DNA from: Actinobacteria bacterium Ga0077560
Lineage (GTDB): Bacteria; Actinomycetota; Thermoleophilia; Miltoncostaeales; Miltoncostaeaceae
Assembly: GCA_001464275.1 (NCBI GenBank)
Contig: LNFL01000139.1
Span: 1 to 64,000 of the forward strand
Length of the DNA: 64,000 nucleotides
Reading direction: 5' to 3'
The notes beneath the pieces were generated by a model, which ran no database searches, was not told where the DNA came from, and saw nothing but the letters and a program-made list of their open reading frames with translations. Position numbers and translations under genes: made by a program. Positions 40,918 to 49,703 of the stretch are shown one piece after another (position 1 is the first letter of the stretch; each line of letters opens with the position of its first letter).

Positions 40918-43611
40918 GTGCTCGTGGCGGCGCTCACCACCGCTGTGTTCGCGGTCGGCACCGTCCTGGCGGTCCGCAACTACCGGGACGACCGGCGCGA
41001 CGCGGAGCGGCTCGCACGGCTGACCGCCCAGGAGGCGGCCGTGCGCGTGGACATGGCCGTCGCGGACCGCATCGCGTTTCTCTCCGGCGTCGCCCGCCTG
41101 CAGGCCGTCGTCGAGAGCGACCGCGCCGGAATCCACGGGGCGCTCTCGCGTCTGGTGCGCGGGGGCCTGGCCGACCAGCTGGGCTGGGTCCGCCCGGACG
41201 GGCGCGTGGCCGTCCTCACCGGTGTGCCGTTGGGGCGAGTACCCGACGCACAGCCCGCCGAGCGCCCCATCATCCGTGAGGTGGTCCGCACCGGACGGCC
41301 CGATGTGAGCGGCGCGCTCAGCACCCCCGGAGATCCCCGGGGCGCGTACGTGGTGGTGACCGTCCCCACCACCGGCGCCGACGGCCGCACCTCGGGGGTG
41401 CTCACCGGGACCCTGCGGCTGGACGACCTCGCCGGGCCCCTTCGGATCGCCGAGGACCAACGCGACCTTCGGCTGCTGGACGCCGCGGGAGGGGTCATCG
41501 CGGGCCGCGGCCGCATCGGCGTCGCGCCCGTGGCGTCGGATCCGGGCACCGTCGCCCTGGTGCGTTCCGGAACGGGCGTCGTCACCGGGAGGCCCGGGCT
41601 CCTCGGTGAGCCCGACCAGATGGTCGCCTACGCCCCGGTGCCGAGCGCGGGCTGGGTGGCGGTGTATCAGCAGCCTCGACTGGAAGCGCTCAGCTCGGCA
41701 CGGCGGGAATTCGGCACCAGGGTGCTCGTGTGGCTGGGGCTCGCCGTCACGGGGATCGCGCTCGCGTGGTTCGTGGGCCGCCGGCTCGACCGGTCCGTGG
41801 CCGGCGAGCGGCTCGCGCGGGGACGTGTGGACCTGCTGCGCCGCACCGGGGCCGCCCTCGCCGCGGCCGTGACCGTCGATGAGGTGACCGCCGCCGCCAT
41901 CTCCGACCCCGAGCTCGGTGCAATCGCCGTGGCCATCTACCGCTGGCCGGACCGGCCCCCGGTCGCGGTGGCCGGCGGGCTCAGCCCCGACCAGGAGCGG
42001 CGGCTGCGCGACCAGGTCCCGCGTCCCGAGGGCCCGGTGGCCCACACGCTCCGCACCGAGACTGCCCACTTCCTGGGGCAGGCGCCCGAGGACGCCGCGG
42101 TCAGCCTCGCCGGCCTCACGAACGGCCCGCGGCCCGCCGCGGCCACCCTCCCCCTTCGCGTGTGGTCCCAGCCGACCGGCGTGATGCTGCTGGCGTTCCC
42201 CGGTCCCCGGCGGTTCTCGGCCGACCAGCAGGCCCTGTTGCGGACGCTGGCCGACCAGACCGCCCAGGCCCTGGACCGCGCCATCCAGCACGAGGCCGAG
42301 CGGGCCCGCCGCCGCCGTGCCGAGCTGCTGGAGCGCCTCTCGACCGCCCTGGAGCGCGAGATGACGGTGCGCGGGCGGGCGCAGCTGGCGACCGAGCTGC
42401 TGATCCCCGACGTCGCGGACTTCGCCAGCATCGAGCGCTTCGACCCTCAGGGGCCGGTGGTGCTGGGGCTCCACCACCGCGACCCGGCGCTGGAGCCGGT
42501 CCTGCGGAGCCTGCGCACCGAGCACCGGCTGTCCCCCGACGAGGAGCACTCGGTCGCGCATGCCGGCATCGAGGGCGGGACGATGCTCATCGAGCGGGTC
42601 ACGCCCGAGCTGATCGCGCAGGTCACGGACGATCCCGGCACGCGCGACCTGCTCCGCCGCCTGGCGCCCACCTCGCACCTCGCGGTACCGCTGCGCGCAC
42701 GCGGGCACCTGGCCGGCGTGCTCGTGCTGGGCCGCGGAGGGACCGGCGGCGGGCACTTCGACGCGGGGGACCTGCGGTTCGGCGAGGAGATCGCGATGCG
42801 CCTGGGCGTGGCCCTGGAGAACGCGCAGCTGTACGAGGAGCAGCGGGAGATCGCACTGGGCCTGCAGCTGTCGCTGCTGCCGGAGTCGGTGCCCGACCTC
42901 CCCGGCAACATCCTGGCCGTGCGGTACCGCCCGGGGCAGCACCACATGGAGGTGGGCGGGGACTGGTACGACGCGCTCGCCCTGCCGGACGGCCGGTTCG
43001 CGCTGGCGGTGGGCGACGTGGTGGGACGCGGGCTGTCGGCCGCGGCGGCCATGGGACGGCTGCGCACCGCCCTCGCCGCGCTCGCGCCGCGCACCTCGGG
43101 CCCCGCGGACCTCCTGCGCGAGCTGGACGCGTTCTCGGAGAGCGTGCCCGGCAGCCAGCTCACCACCCTCACCTACGCAGTGTTCTCACCGCGGACCGGC
43201 CACCTCACGTACGCGTCGGCGGGGCACCCCCCGGGGCTGGTGATCTACCCGGACGGCGTCACCCACTGGCTCCTCGGCGGCCGGTCGGTGCCGCTGCGTT
43301 CGGTCCCGCATCCGGCCCGCGCCCAGGCGGGCGCAGAGCTGCCGCCGGGCGCGAAGCTGCTGCTGTACTCCGACGGGCTGGTCGAGCGGCGGGGGGAGGG
43401 CATCGACGACGGTCTCGACCGCCTCGCCGCCGCAGCCCGCCGGCACCATCTGCTCGCGCCGGAGGACCTGATCGAGGCGCTCGTGAACGACCTGGACGAC
43501 CCGGGCGAGCTGGGCGACGACCTGGTGGTGCTGTGCCTGGAGCACGTCGGCCCGGCCGGCCCGCCGCGAACGGCGTCCCCCCGCCCGGAGGGCGCGCTCA
43601 CCGGGGCGTGA
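40918..43611 (+). CDS. dCache-GAF-GAF-PP2C (SpoIIE) membrane phosphatase
   Basis: An 897-residue sensor. A hydrophobic N-terminus and a second transmembrane segment near residue 270 (VLVWLGLAVTGIALAWFV) flank an extracytoplasmic dCache-like domain. GAF-like domains lie at about 305-465 and 475-640. The C-terminal PP2C/SpoIIE phosphatase (about 647-880) has GGDWYDAL, VGDVVGRGLSAA, SAGHPPGLVI, YSDGLVERRGEG and GDDLVVLCL. It would dephosphorylate STAS proteins, most likely that encoded just upstream. GTG 40918 lies well within the first hydrophobic segment, so the true start may be earlier (no ATG/GTG is in frame after the STAS stop). Confidence 0.87.
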   Translation: MLVAALTTAVFAVGTVLAVRNYRDDRRDAERLARLTAQEAAVRVDMAVADRIAFLSGVARLQAVVESDRAGIHGALSRLVRGGLADQLGWVRPDGRVAVLTGVPLGRVPDAQPAERPIIREVVRTGRPDVSGALSTPGDPRGAYVVVTVPTTGADGRTSGVLTGTLRLDDLAGPLRIAEDQRDLRLLDAAGGVIAGRGRIGVAPVASDPGTVALVRSGTGVVTGRPGLLGEPDQMVAYAPVPSAGWVAVYQQPRLEALSSARREFGTRVLVWLGLAVTGIALAWFVGRRLDRSVAGERLARGRVDLLRRTGAALAAAVTVDEVTAAAISDPELGAIAVAIYRWPDRPPVAVAGGLSPDQERRLRDQVPRPEGPVAHTLRTETAHFLGQAPEDAAVSLAGLTNGPRPAAATLPLRVWSQPTGVMLLAFPGPRRFSADQQALLRTLADQTAQALDRAIQHEAERARRRRAELLERLSTALEREMTVRGRAQLATELLIPDVADFASIERFDPQGPVVLGLHHRDPALEPVLRSLRTEHRLSPDEEHSVAHAGIEGGTMLIERVTPELIAQVTDDPGTRDLLRRLAPTSHLAVPLRARGHLAGVLVLGRGGTGGGHFDAGDLRFGEEIAMRLGVALENAQLYEEQREIALGLQLSLLPESVPDLPGNILAVRYRPGQHHMEVGGDWYDALALPDGRFALAVGDVVGRGLSAAAAMGRLRTALAALAPRTSGPADLLRELDAFSESVPGSQLTTLTYAVFSPRTGHLTYASAGHPPGLVIYPDGVTHWLLGGRSVPLRSVPHPARAQAGAELPPGAKLLLYSDGLVERRGEGIDDGLDRLAAAARRHHLLAPEDLIEALVNDLDDPGELGDDLVVLCLEHVGPAGPPRTASPRPEGALTGA

Positions 43612-44887
43612 CCGCCCGGACCGGCGGCTGCACCACGACGGGGATGGTCATCGTGTGCCCGCCCGCGGTTGCGCGCAGGCGGTAGTGACCCGCCCGGGGG
43701 GCCCGGAGCGTCATGGTGACGTGCCCGGGGCCGGCGGCACGCCGGACGGTCCGCAGCGCCGCGGCGCGCCCGGAGGGCAGCAGCCGCAGTGTCACCACGC
43801 CCCGTCCGCGCATCCGGATGCCCACCCGCATCGGCGTGCCGGCGCGGGGGGCGCCCAGCACGCGCAGGCCCGTCACCCGGGGCAGCGCGGCGGTGGCGCC
43901 CGGCGTGCCGACGGTGACCGTGGTGGTGGCCGTCCCCGCCAGGCCCGCCCGGTCGCGGACGCGCAGGGTCACCGTGCGCACGCCCGCCGACGCCCAGGCG
44001 TGGGTGGCGGTGGCGCCGGTCGCCGTGGCGCCGTCCCCGAAGTCCCATTCCATCTCATCCGAGAGCCCGGAGTCGGTGGGCCCCTCCACCCCGTCGATGC
44101 TGCCGGCCGAGTCGAAGCGCACCGGGACGCCGGGCGCCACGGCGGCCGCCGAAGCGGTGAGACGGGCGGTGGGCGCCCGGCGGTCCAGGAAGATCGTGTC
44201 GGTGACGATCTGGGAGACGTTGCCGTCCACCTCCGAGGGCCCCTTCCCGGCCCGCACGGCGGTGTCGTAGAACCGGGCGCTGATCGTCCGGATGCCGTCG
44301 GGCCCGGCCGCCAGGTACTTCTGCACGCCGGTCACGTACGAGCGGTGGCAGGCAAGCGGGTCGGCGCACGGGAAGTCGCCCTCCGTGAAATCGATGGCCC
44401 CGACCTCGCCGGCGCCGGGCGTGGGGTCCGTGGCCGCGAAGTGCAGCGTCACCGTGAGCCCCGTGGTGTACGGGGCGCCGGCGTCGATGCGCACGGTTCC
44501 CGTCGGCGGGCGAGCGTCGTAGAGGAACGGCGTGGAGGCCGCGGCGGTGCTCGACGCCTCGTTCGCGGTGGCCCGCACCGACAGCGTGTAGGTGGCGCCG
44601 TCGACCGCCGTCCCGGGAACGGCGAACGACGAGGTGCCCGCGCCCGCCAGGTCGGCGCCCAGGGCCGGCGCGGTGGGGCTGGCGAGGTCCACGCGGTACC
44701 CCGGCCCGGTGAGCCCGGGCGCGAAGGTGACCGGTGTCCAGCCCAGGCCCGATCCGGCGGCGACCACCGGCGGGACGGGGACCAGCACCGGTGCGGGGGG
44801 CGGCGCGACCACCGCGTGGGCGGCCGCCGGGACGGCCAGGATCGCCGCCGAGCCGAGGGGGATGAGGTGACGTCGGGTGATCCGCAT
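43598..44887 (-). CDS. Secreted protein with PKD domain
   Basis: ATG 44887 starts a 429-residue protein with a signal peptide (ITRRHLIPLGSAAILAVPAAAHA). Residues about 25-130 are fibronectin-like, residues 130-240 contain ARFYDTAVR and Cys-containing segments, and about 235-325 form a PKD domain (VRFDSAGS, EWDFGDGATATG, THAWASAGVRTVTLRVRD). The C-terminus is another beta-rich domain. It probably binds surface ligands or supports an exported enzyme. It overlaps the convergent phosphatase gene by 14 nt. A GACACT box before the ATG suggests a leaderless transcript. Confidence 0.8.
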   Translation of the reverse strand: MRITRRHLIPLGSAAILAVPAAAHAVVAPPPAPVLVPVPPVVAAGSGLGWTPVTFAPGLTGPGYRVDLASPTAPALGADLAGAGTSSFAVPGTAVDGATYTLSVRATANEASSTAAASTPFLYDARPPTGTVRIDAGAPYTTGLTVTLHFAATDPTPGAGEVGAIDFTEGDFPCADPLACHRSYVTGVQKYLAAGPDGIRTISARFYDTAVRAGKGPSEVDGNVSQIVTDTIFLDRRAPTARLTASAAAVAPGVPVRFDSAGSIDGVEGPTDSGLSDEMEWDFGDGATATGATATHAWASAGVRTVTLRVRDRAGLAGTATTTVTVGTPGATAALPRVTGLRVLGAPRAGTPMRVGIRMRGRGVVTLRLLPSGRAAALRTVRRAAGPGHVTMTLRAPRAGHYRLRATAGGHTMTIPVVVQPPVRAVTPR

Positions 44888-44905
44888 GGCACGAGTGTCC
44901 GCACC

Positions 44906-44922
44906 GCGTGACGGCGTCACGC
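44906..44922. repeat. Inverted repeat GCGTGACG-G-CGTCACGC
   Basis: An 8-bp perfect inverted repeat with one central base in the 216-nt gap between divergent genes (44888-45103). It could be an operator; otherwise I see little else in this gap. Confidence 0.4.
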
Positions 44923-45103
44923 CCCCCGTTCGGACAGGGCCGCGCGGGTCGTGTCGAACGCCCCCGTCCACCCCGGGACATCCGGGGTCACCGGCCGCCG
45001 AAGGCTGCGCACGACCCGCATGCCGGCCACGGGAAACCACCCTTGACCGCCCGCCCGGGGCACCGGCGGGCATGCGCCGGGCGTCCGCTGGGAGAATGGC
45101 GCG

Positions 45104-46290
45104 GTGACCGTGCTCCGTCGTGTCCCCGAGCGTGAGCGCCGCGCCCGGCTGGTGCGGCGGCATCTGCTGGCGCCGTCGGCCCGCACCGACGACGTCGCCG
45201 GGATCGCCGACGCGCTCGTGGCCCTGCACGCGACCTGTCGGCCGCGGCGCGCATGGTGAGCCCATCGCTCGCGCCGGTGGAGGCCGCCCTCCACGAGCGC
45301 CGGTCGGTGGTGCGCCACCACGCAATGCGGCGCACCGTGTGGGTGATGACCCCGCCGGTTGCCCGCGCCGCGCACGCGGCCTGCACCGTTAAGCTCGCCG
45401 CGGTGGAGTGGCGCCTGCTGGAGCGGATGGTCGCCGAGAGCGGCATCGCCGAGGACGCCGCCGCATGGGTCGAGGGCGCGAAGGCCCACACCCTCGCCGC
45501 CCTGCACGAGCTCGGCACGGCCGGCGCCCGTGAGCTCGGGCGGCACGTGCCGGAGCTCACCGCCAAGCTGCTGCTGTCGGTGGGCAAGCCCTACGCCGGC
45601 ACGCAGGGCGCGCATTCGCGGATCCTGCAGAACCTGGGCTTCGACGGGGCGATCATCCGAGGCCGCCCCACCGGCTCGTGGATCGGCGGCGAGTACACCT
45701 GGTCGGTGGCCGGCGACTGGCTGCCGGGCGGGCTCACGGGCGCCGACCCGCGCGAGGCCGCGCGCGAGCTCGCCGATCGGTACCTGCGCGCATTCGGGCC
45801 GGTCACCTCCGCCGACCTGCGGTGGTGGGCCGGATGGACGGCCACCATGGCCGACCGGGCGCTGGCGGACGTGGGCGCCGTGCCCGTGGCGGTCGACGAG
45901 GGCCCGGCATGGCTCCACCCCGGCGACACCGACCCGGTGGACGACGCGGAGCCGTCCGTGGCCCTGCTGCCGTCGCTGGACCCCACGACCATGGGCTGGA
46001 AGCAGCGGACCTGGACCCTCGGCGATCACGGGGCGTTCGCCGGGCCGCTGTTCGACCGCAACGGCAACGCGGGGCCCACGGTGTGGGTGGACGGCCGGGT
46101 GGTGGGCGCATGGGCGCAGCGCCCCGACGGCACGGTGGTGCACCACCTGCTCACGGCGGTGCCCGCACGGCGCGCCGCGCAGGTGGCCCGCGCGGCGGAG
46201 CGGCTCACCGCGTTCCTGGACGGCCAGGTGGTGCGGCCGCGGTACCCCACCGCGCTGCAGGTCGCGCTGACGAACGGGACGGCGCCATGA
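45104..46290 (+). pseudogene. Winged-helix DNA-binding protein (AlkZ-like/HTH_42), frameshifted
   Basis: The N-terminal part RRVPERERRARLVRRHLL...DALVALHAT reads from GTG 45104; LSAAARMVSPSLAPVEAALHERRSVVRHHAMRRTVWV continues in another frame from near 45236. Six or so residues (a DPATVH-like segment) are missing, so a deletion of 17-20 nt is inferred. The rest has YLRAFGPVTSADLRWWAGW and HHLLTAVPAR, typical of the winged-helix family that includes DNA glycosylase AlkZ. A GAGAAT box 7 nt before GTG suggests a leaderless start. The ORF track shows the second half as 45253..46290. Confidence 0.82.
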
Positions 46291-46571
46291 CCGCCGACCC
46301 GGACGCCCCGTCGATCTGGGTGCGGGTGATCGCCGACGACCGCTTCCGCGCGGCGCTGGTGGAGGACCCGCTGCGCGCCCTCGCCGACGTGGGCCCCACC
46401 ACCGTCTCGGCCGAGCAGGTGCGCCGGCTGGAGGAGATGAGCGCCGACGAGCGCCTGGAGCTGGTGACCGCGATCGTGCGGGAGGCGCACTGGCGCGGCG
46501 GGCAGGCGCGGTTCGGGCGGCTGGGCTCCGACGGGCGCCTGGGCGGACCGGACAACCCGGACATCGCCTGA
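46287..46571 (+). CDS. Small protein resembling nitrile-hydratase-type leader domains
   Basis: A 94-residue protein overlapping the winged-helix gene by ATGA. The segment VIADDRFRAALVEDPLRALADVGPTTVS resembles the repeated helical unit of NHLP/Nif11-type leaders and small LigA-like helical proteins. Helices continue to WRGGQARFG, and the end is GSDGRLGGPDNPDIA. It might be a RiPP-type precursor or simply a helical adaptor; no maturation enzyme is adjacent. Function not established. Confidence 0.55.
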   Translation: MTADPDAPSIWVRVIADDRFRAALVEDPLRALADVGPTTVSAEQVRRLEEMSADERLELVTAIVREAHWRGGQARFGRLGSDGRLGGPDNPDIA

Positions 46572-46627
46572 TCCGCACCCGGGCCGGCCACCATGCGCGG
46601 CGGGCGGGCGTGCGTCATGCTGCCGGC

Positions 46628-47038
46628 ATGCGCGGTCTGCTCATGGTCCTGGGGTTCGGCGCGCTCATCACCGCGGGTCTCGCGATGGTGGCGGCGCTGC
46701 TGGTGCTGGCGCTGCTGATCGCCCCGGCCCTGGTGGCCGTCGCCTGGAACCTGCTGGACTTCGGGCAGGCCATCGGCCTGGGACCCCTCGGGTTCTGGGG
46801 CTGCGTGCTGCTGGGCTGGTTCCTGGCCGCGCCCATGGCGATCCGGCTGATCATGGTGCTCATCGTGTTCATCGCCGACCCCGCATGGCTCGGCGACGCC
46901 GCGCGCGTCCAGTGGCCGGAGCCGACGCTTCGCAACCTCCTGGCCATCGTGATCCTGCTGGTGGTGGCGTCCATGAGCCACGGGCAGTCGACCAAGACGG
47001 CGAAGCGTCGTCCCGCGGCCGAGGCCCCCGGGCCTTGA
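46628..47038 (+). CDS. Multi-pass membrane protein, unknown function
   Basis: ATG 46628 gives 136 residues with about three or four membrane helices (LITAGLAMVAALLVLALLIAPALVAVAW, LGFWGCVLLGWFLAAPMAIRLIMVLIVFI, NLLAIVILLVVASM). A short charged tail follows. I recognise no family. The track start at GTG 46610 is close and not decisive. Confidence 0.6.
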   Translation: MRGLLMVLGFGALITAGLAMVAALLVLALLIAPALVAVAWNLLDFGQAIGLGPLGFWGCVLLGWFLAAPMAIRLIMVLIVFIADPAWLGDAARVQWPEPTLRNLLAIVILLVVASMSHGQSTKTAKRRPAAEAPGP

Positions 47039-47062
47039 CCCGGGCGGCGGATGGTCGATGAT
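47035..47062 (+). promoter_or_regulatory. Housekeeping-type promoter for the Cys-rich gene
   Basis: TTGACC, 16 nt, GATGAT; the expected start site falls at ATG 47069, i.e. a leaderless mRNA. Confidence 0.45.
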
Positions 47063-47068
47063 CGTGTG

Positions 47069-47303
47069 ATGGCAACACGCGTCCGCCCACTGGAGCTCGT
47101 CGAGGTCGCTCATCGCCGAGCTGGAGCGCCCCCGCGGGCGCCCGCGGCCCAAGCTGTGCGCGTGCCCCGAGCCCGAGAAGGTGCGGCCCTCCACCCGCCC
47201 ACGGGTGTGCGTGAGCTGCAGCACCGTGCTGAGCCGCTACAACAACAACGTGCAGTGCAACGCCTGCCGCATGGCCGGAAGGTCCTGGGCGCCCGAGGGC
47301 TGA
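47069..47303 (+). pseudogene. Small zinc-ribbon-like protein, frameshifted
   Basis: ATG 47069 opens MATRVRPLELVEV in one frame. The well-structured C-terminal part LIAELERPRGRPRPKLCACPEP, VCVSCSTVLSRYNNN, CNACRMAGRS with C-x-C and two CxxC pairs is in another frame and has no start codon after the preceding stop. I infer a short deletion near 47115. The complete protein would be about 80-85 residues, with zinc-binding cysteine pairs, perhaps a nucleic-acid-binding ribbon. The ORF track reads only the wrong frame. Confidence 0.55.
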
Positions 47304-47331
47304 CGCGGCCGCCGGGGTAGGCTGCGCCGCG

Positions 47332-48264
47332 ATGCGGATGCCCGACGAGGAGCCCGGCCGCACCACGGGGCTCGGCGAGCTCGCCGGGGCCCCCGTCGGC
47401 GAGGGGCGGATCGCACGACTGCGGACGCGGGGGCTGGCGCTCGCGGAGCGGGCCACCACGTGGGGCCCGGTGGGGCCCGTCGCCGAGGTGGGCTGGCGGA
47501 CCTTCCGCCGGGACCAGGCCATCGCGGGCAGCGTGCTGGCCTCGGCGATCGCCTACCGCCTGTTCATCTGGCTGCTGCCGCTCACCCTGGTGCTCATCGC
47601 GGCCCTCGGGGTGGTCGCCGATGTCCAGGGCGAGCGCGCCGCCTCCTACGTCGCGGGCGCCGGCATCGGAGACGTCTTCGCCGACTCGGTGGGCGCCGCG
47701 GCCGACACCACGGGGAGGTGGGGCCGCGTCGCGGTGATGCTGAGCGCCGGGGTGGTGCTGCTCTACCAGACCTACGTGCTGCTGCGGGCGCTGCGCGCCG
47801 TGTCGGCGTTCGCGTGGGGCGTTCCGCTGCGGGCCATCCGGCGCCCCCTCACCGCCACGCTGGTGCTGCTGGGACTGCTGCTGGGAACCGTCGCGGTGAC
47901 CGGGCTCACCGGGCGCATCGCGGAGGCCGCCGACGGACCCGCCGGCTGGGTCGTCTCGCTCGCCTCACTGGCGGTGCTCCCCGCGTTCTTCGTGCTGCTG
48001 AGCGTGCTCCTGCTGCCCACCGCGGCCACGCGCTGGACCGACCACTTGCCGGGCGCCGCGGTGTTCTACGTGGCCCTCTCGGCGATCCACCTGTTCAACG
48101 CCCTGGTGCTGTTCCCGTGGATCGCCCGCCAGCAGGAGGCCTACGGCGTGCTGGGCGTCGCGGCGGGCGTGCTGCTGTCGCTGTTCATCCTCGGGCGGGC
48201 CCTGGGGATCTGCGCGGCCCTCAACGCGGTCCTGCACGAGGACCGGAGCGCCCGCCGGGCGTAG
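47332..48264 (+). CDS. YihY/BrkB-family membrane protein
   Basis: A 310-residue protein with six hydrophobic segments. The first cytoplasmic stretch VGWRTFRRDQAIAGSVLASAIAYRLFIWLLPL is the family hallmark, followed by TYVLLRALRAV and the last helix YGVLGVAAGVLLSLFILGRALGICAALNA. YihY/BrkB members are integral membrane proteins of unclear transport role (formerly called ribonuclease BN). A TAGGCT box 9 nt before ATG 47332 suggests a leaderless start. Confidence 0.88.
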   Translation: MRMPDEEPGRTTGLGELAGAPVGEGRIARLRTRGLALAERATTWGPVGPVAEVGWRTFRRDQAIAGSVLASAIAYRLFIWLLPLTLVLIAALGVVADVQGERAASYVAGAGIGDVFADSVGAAADTTGRWGRVAVMLSAGVVLLYQTYVLLRALRAVSAFAWGVPLRAIRRPLTATLVLLGLLLGTVAVTGLTGRIAEAADGPAGWVVSLASLAVLPAFFVLLSVLLLPTAATRWTDHLPGAAVFYVALSAIHLFNALVLFPWIARQQEAYGVLGVAAGVLLSLFILGRALGICAALNAVLHEDRSARRA

Positions 48265-48290
48265 CGAGGGGGTGTGCCAGGCCCCCTCGC
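48264..48290. terminator. Hairpin between convergent genes
   Basis: GCGAGGGGG pairs with CCCCCTCGC around a 9-nt loop, next to the yihY-like stop. No T-tract. Confidence 0.5.
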
Positions 48291-48302
48291 CCGCCCCGCG
48301 CG

Positions 48303-48929
48303 CTACTTGGCGGCGCCGGTGCCGCAGTCCGGGAGGTCGTCCACGTCGATCTCGATCACCACGCCGTCCTGCGGGGGCAGCGCGGCACCCGTGCCGGTGT
48401 CCTTCGCGCCCGGCGGCACGAGCCCGGACGTCACGATCCCCGCCTTCCCCGGGACCGCCGAATACGTGAACTGCGGCGCCTTCGTCGGCGCGGTCCAGCT
48501 GCCGCCGCCCCGCACGGTCACCGTGCCGTCCGGCCCGATCGTGGCCGTCGCGGTCAGGTCCTTGCCGCCCTTCACCGGCCGGGCGGCGACCGGCGCCCCG
48601 TCGGCCGGCGTGGCCGTGATGGTCTGCTCCGGCGCGCCCTCGGGGGCCACCACGCTGCCGCCGTCACCGGCGACGGCCTTCCCGGAGATGATCTTCGCGC
48701 CCTTGGGAAGCGGCATGGCCACGGCCTCCACCGGGACCGCCGTCCCGTCGCCGGCGATCGCGCAGCCCAGGACGGTGACGTCGCCCTCCTTGGGGGCGGG
48801 GCTGTTCCCGGCGAATGCGGGCAGGGCGAACGCCGCGGCGGCGGCGATGGAGCATCCGGCGACGAGCGCCATGGCGCGGCGGCGGGGGCGGCGGGACCTC
48901 ACGGGGTGGTCGGAACCGATCGTGTGCAT
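48303..48929 (-). CDS. Secreted protein, unknown function
   Basis: ATG 48929 with AGGAG upstream gives 208 residues. It begins with a twin-arginine-like RRPRRRAMALVAG stretch and a Sec-type signal ending AFALPAFAG. The mature part is Gly/Val/Lys rich with two cysteines (LGCAIAGDG, DDLPDCGTG), likely a beta-rich disulfide-bonded domain. No family is recognised. The gene diverges from the two-component system; the regulatory repeats at 49002 may affect it. Confidence 0.7.
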   Translation of the reverse strand: MHTIGSDHPVRSRRPRRRAMALVAGCSIAAAAAFALPAFAGNSPAPKEGDVTVLGCAIAGDGTAVPVEAVAMPLPKGAKIISGKAVAGDGGSVVAPEGAPEQTITATPADGAPVAARPVKGGKDLTATATIGPDGTVTVRGGGSWTAPTKAPQFTYSAVPGKAGIVTSGLVPPGAKDTGTGAALPPQDGVVIEIDVDDLPDCGTGAAK

Positions 48930-49001
48930 GTGGACTCCTGAGGTGGCGTCGCGGGGGATTCCGCGTCCGCCTCCCCAGACTCGGCGGGGAACCTGGAGCC
49001 C

Positions 49002-49048
49002 ACCTGAAGACCCGGCGGGCTTCAGGAGATCTTCAGGTGTGCCGACAA
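49002..49048 (+). promoter_or_regulatory. Direct-repeat operator and -10 before the response regulator
   Basis: CTTCAGG occurs twice exactly 11 bp apart (49020 and 49031), and CCTGAAG lies at 49003 in inverted orientation. The arrangement is typical of OmpR/PhoB-type sites. GACAAT follows at 49043 as a -10, 10 nt before the ATG, so autoregulation is likely. Confidence 0.55.
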
Positions 49049-49058
49049 TGCTCGGGCC

Positions 49059-49703
49059 ATGGAACCGAGCATCCTCGTCGTGGACGACGAACCCGCCATC
49101 CGCGACGCCATCCGCGAGGCGCTGCGCGGCCGCGACATCGACGCGCTGCTCGCCCGGGCACGGCCCGACCTGGCGATCCTGGACGTCATGCTCCCGGGTG
49201 CCAACGGCTTCCAGCTCGCCCGGCGCGTGCGCGGGCACGCCGACATCCCGGTCATCTTCCTCACGGCGCGCGACGACCCCGCCTCGCGCCTGCGCGGCTT
49301 CGGCGAGGGCGCGGACGACTACGTGGTGAAGCCGTTCCTCCTGGAGGAGCTGGTGGCCCGCGTCGTGGCGCTGCTGCGGCGATCCGGGCGGCTCACCGGC
49401 GGCGCCATCCAGGTGGACGACCTGATGGTGGACGAGGGCGCCGGCGTCGCCGCCCGCGACGGGCGACCCATCGAGCTCACCGCAACGGAGTTCCGCCTGC
49501 TGGTCCAGCTCGCACGGGGGCGCGGCCGCGTGATCAGCAAGACCCAGCTGCTCACCCAGGTGTGGGGGTACGACCAGTTCGACCCGAACCTGGTGGAGGT
49601 GCACGTGAGCTCGCTCCGGCGCAAGACCGAGGCCGGCGGGATGCGCCGGCTCATCCACACGGTCCGCGGCATGGGCTACGCCCTGCGGCCGGTGGACGGG
49701 TGA
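49059..49703 (+). CDS. OmpR-family response regulator (receiver shortened)
   Basis: A 214-residue protein with receiver (ILVVDDEPAIRDA, LDVMLPGANGFQ, LTARDD, VVKPF) and a winged-helix output domain (LTATEFRLLVQLARGRGRVISKTQLL, VEVHVSSLRRKTE, TVRGMGYALR). The phosphorylatable Asp is residue 42, whereas canonical spacing from the DD pair predicts about ten more residues. The missing part is helix 1/strand 2/helix 2. The frame is kept, so this could be an in-frame 30-nt loss. If real, the receiver would not fold normally. Confidence 0.85.
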   Translation: MEPSILVVDDEPAIRDAIREALRGRDIDALLARARPDLAILDVMLPGANGFQLARRVRGHADIPVIFLTARDDPASRLRGFGEGADDYVVKPFLLEELVARVVALLRRSGRLTGGAIQVDDLMVDEGAGVAARDGRPIELTATEFRLLVQLARGRGRVISKTQLLTQVWGYDQFDPNLVEVHVSSLRRKTEAGGMRRLIHTVRGMGYALRPVDG

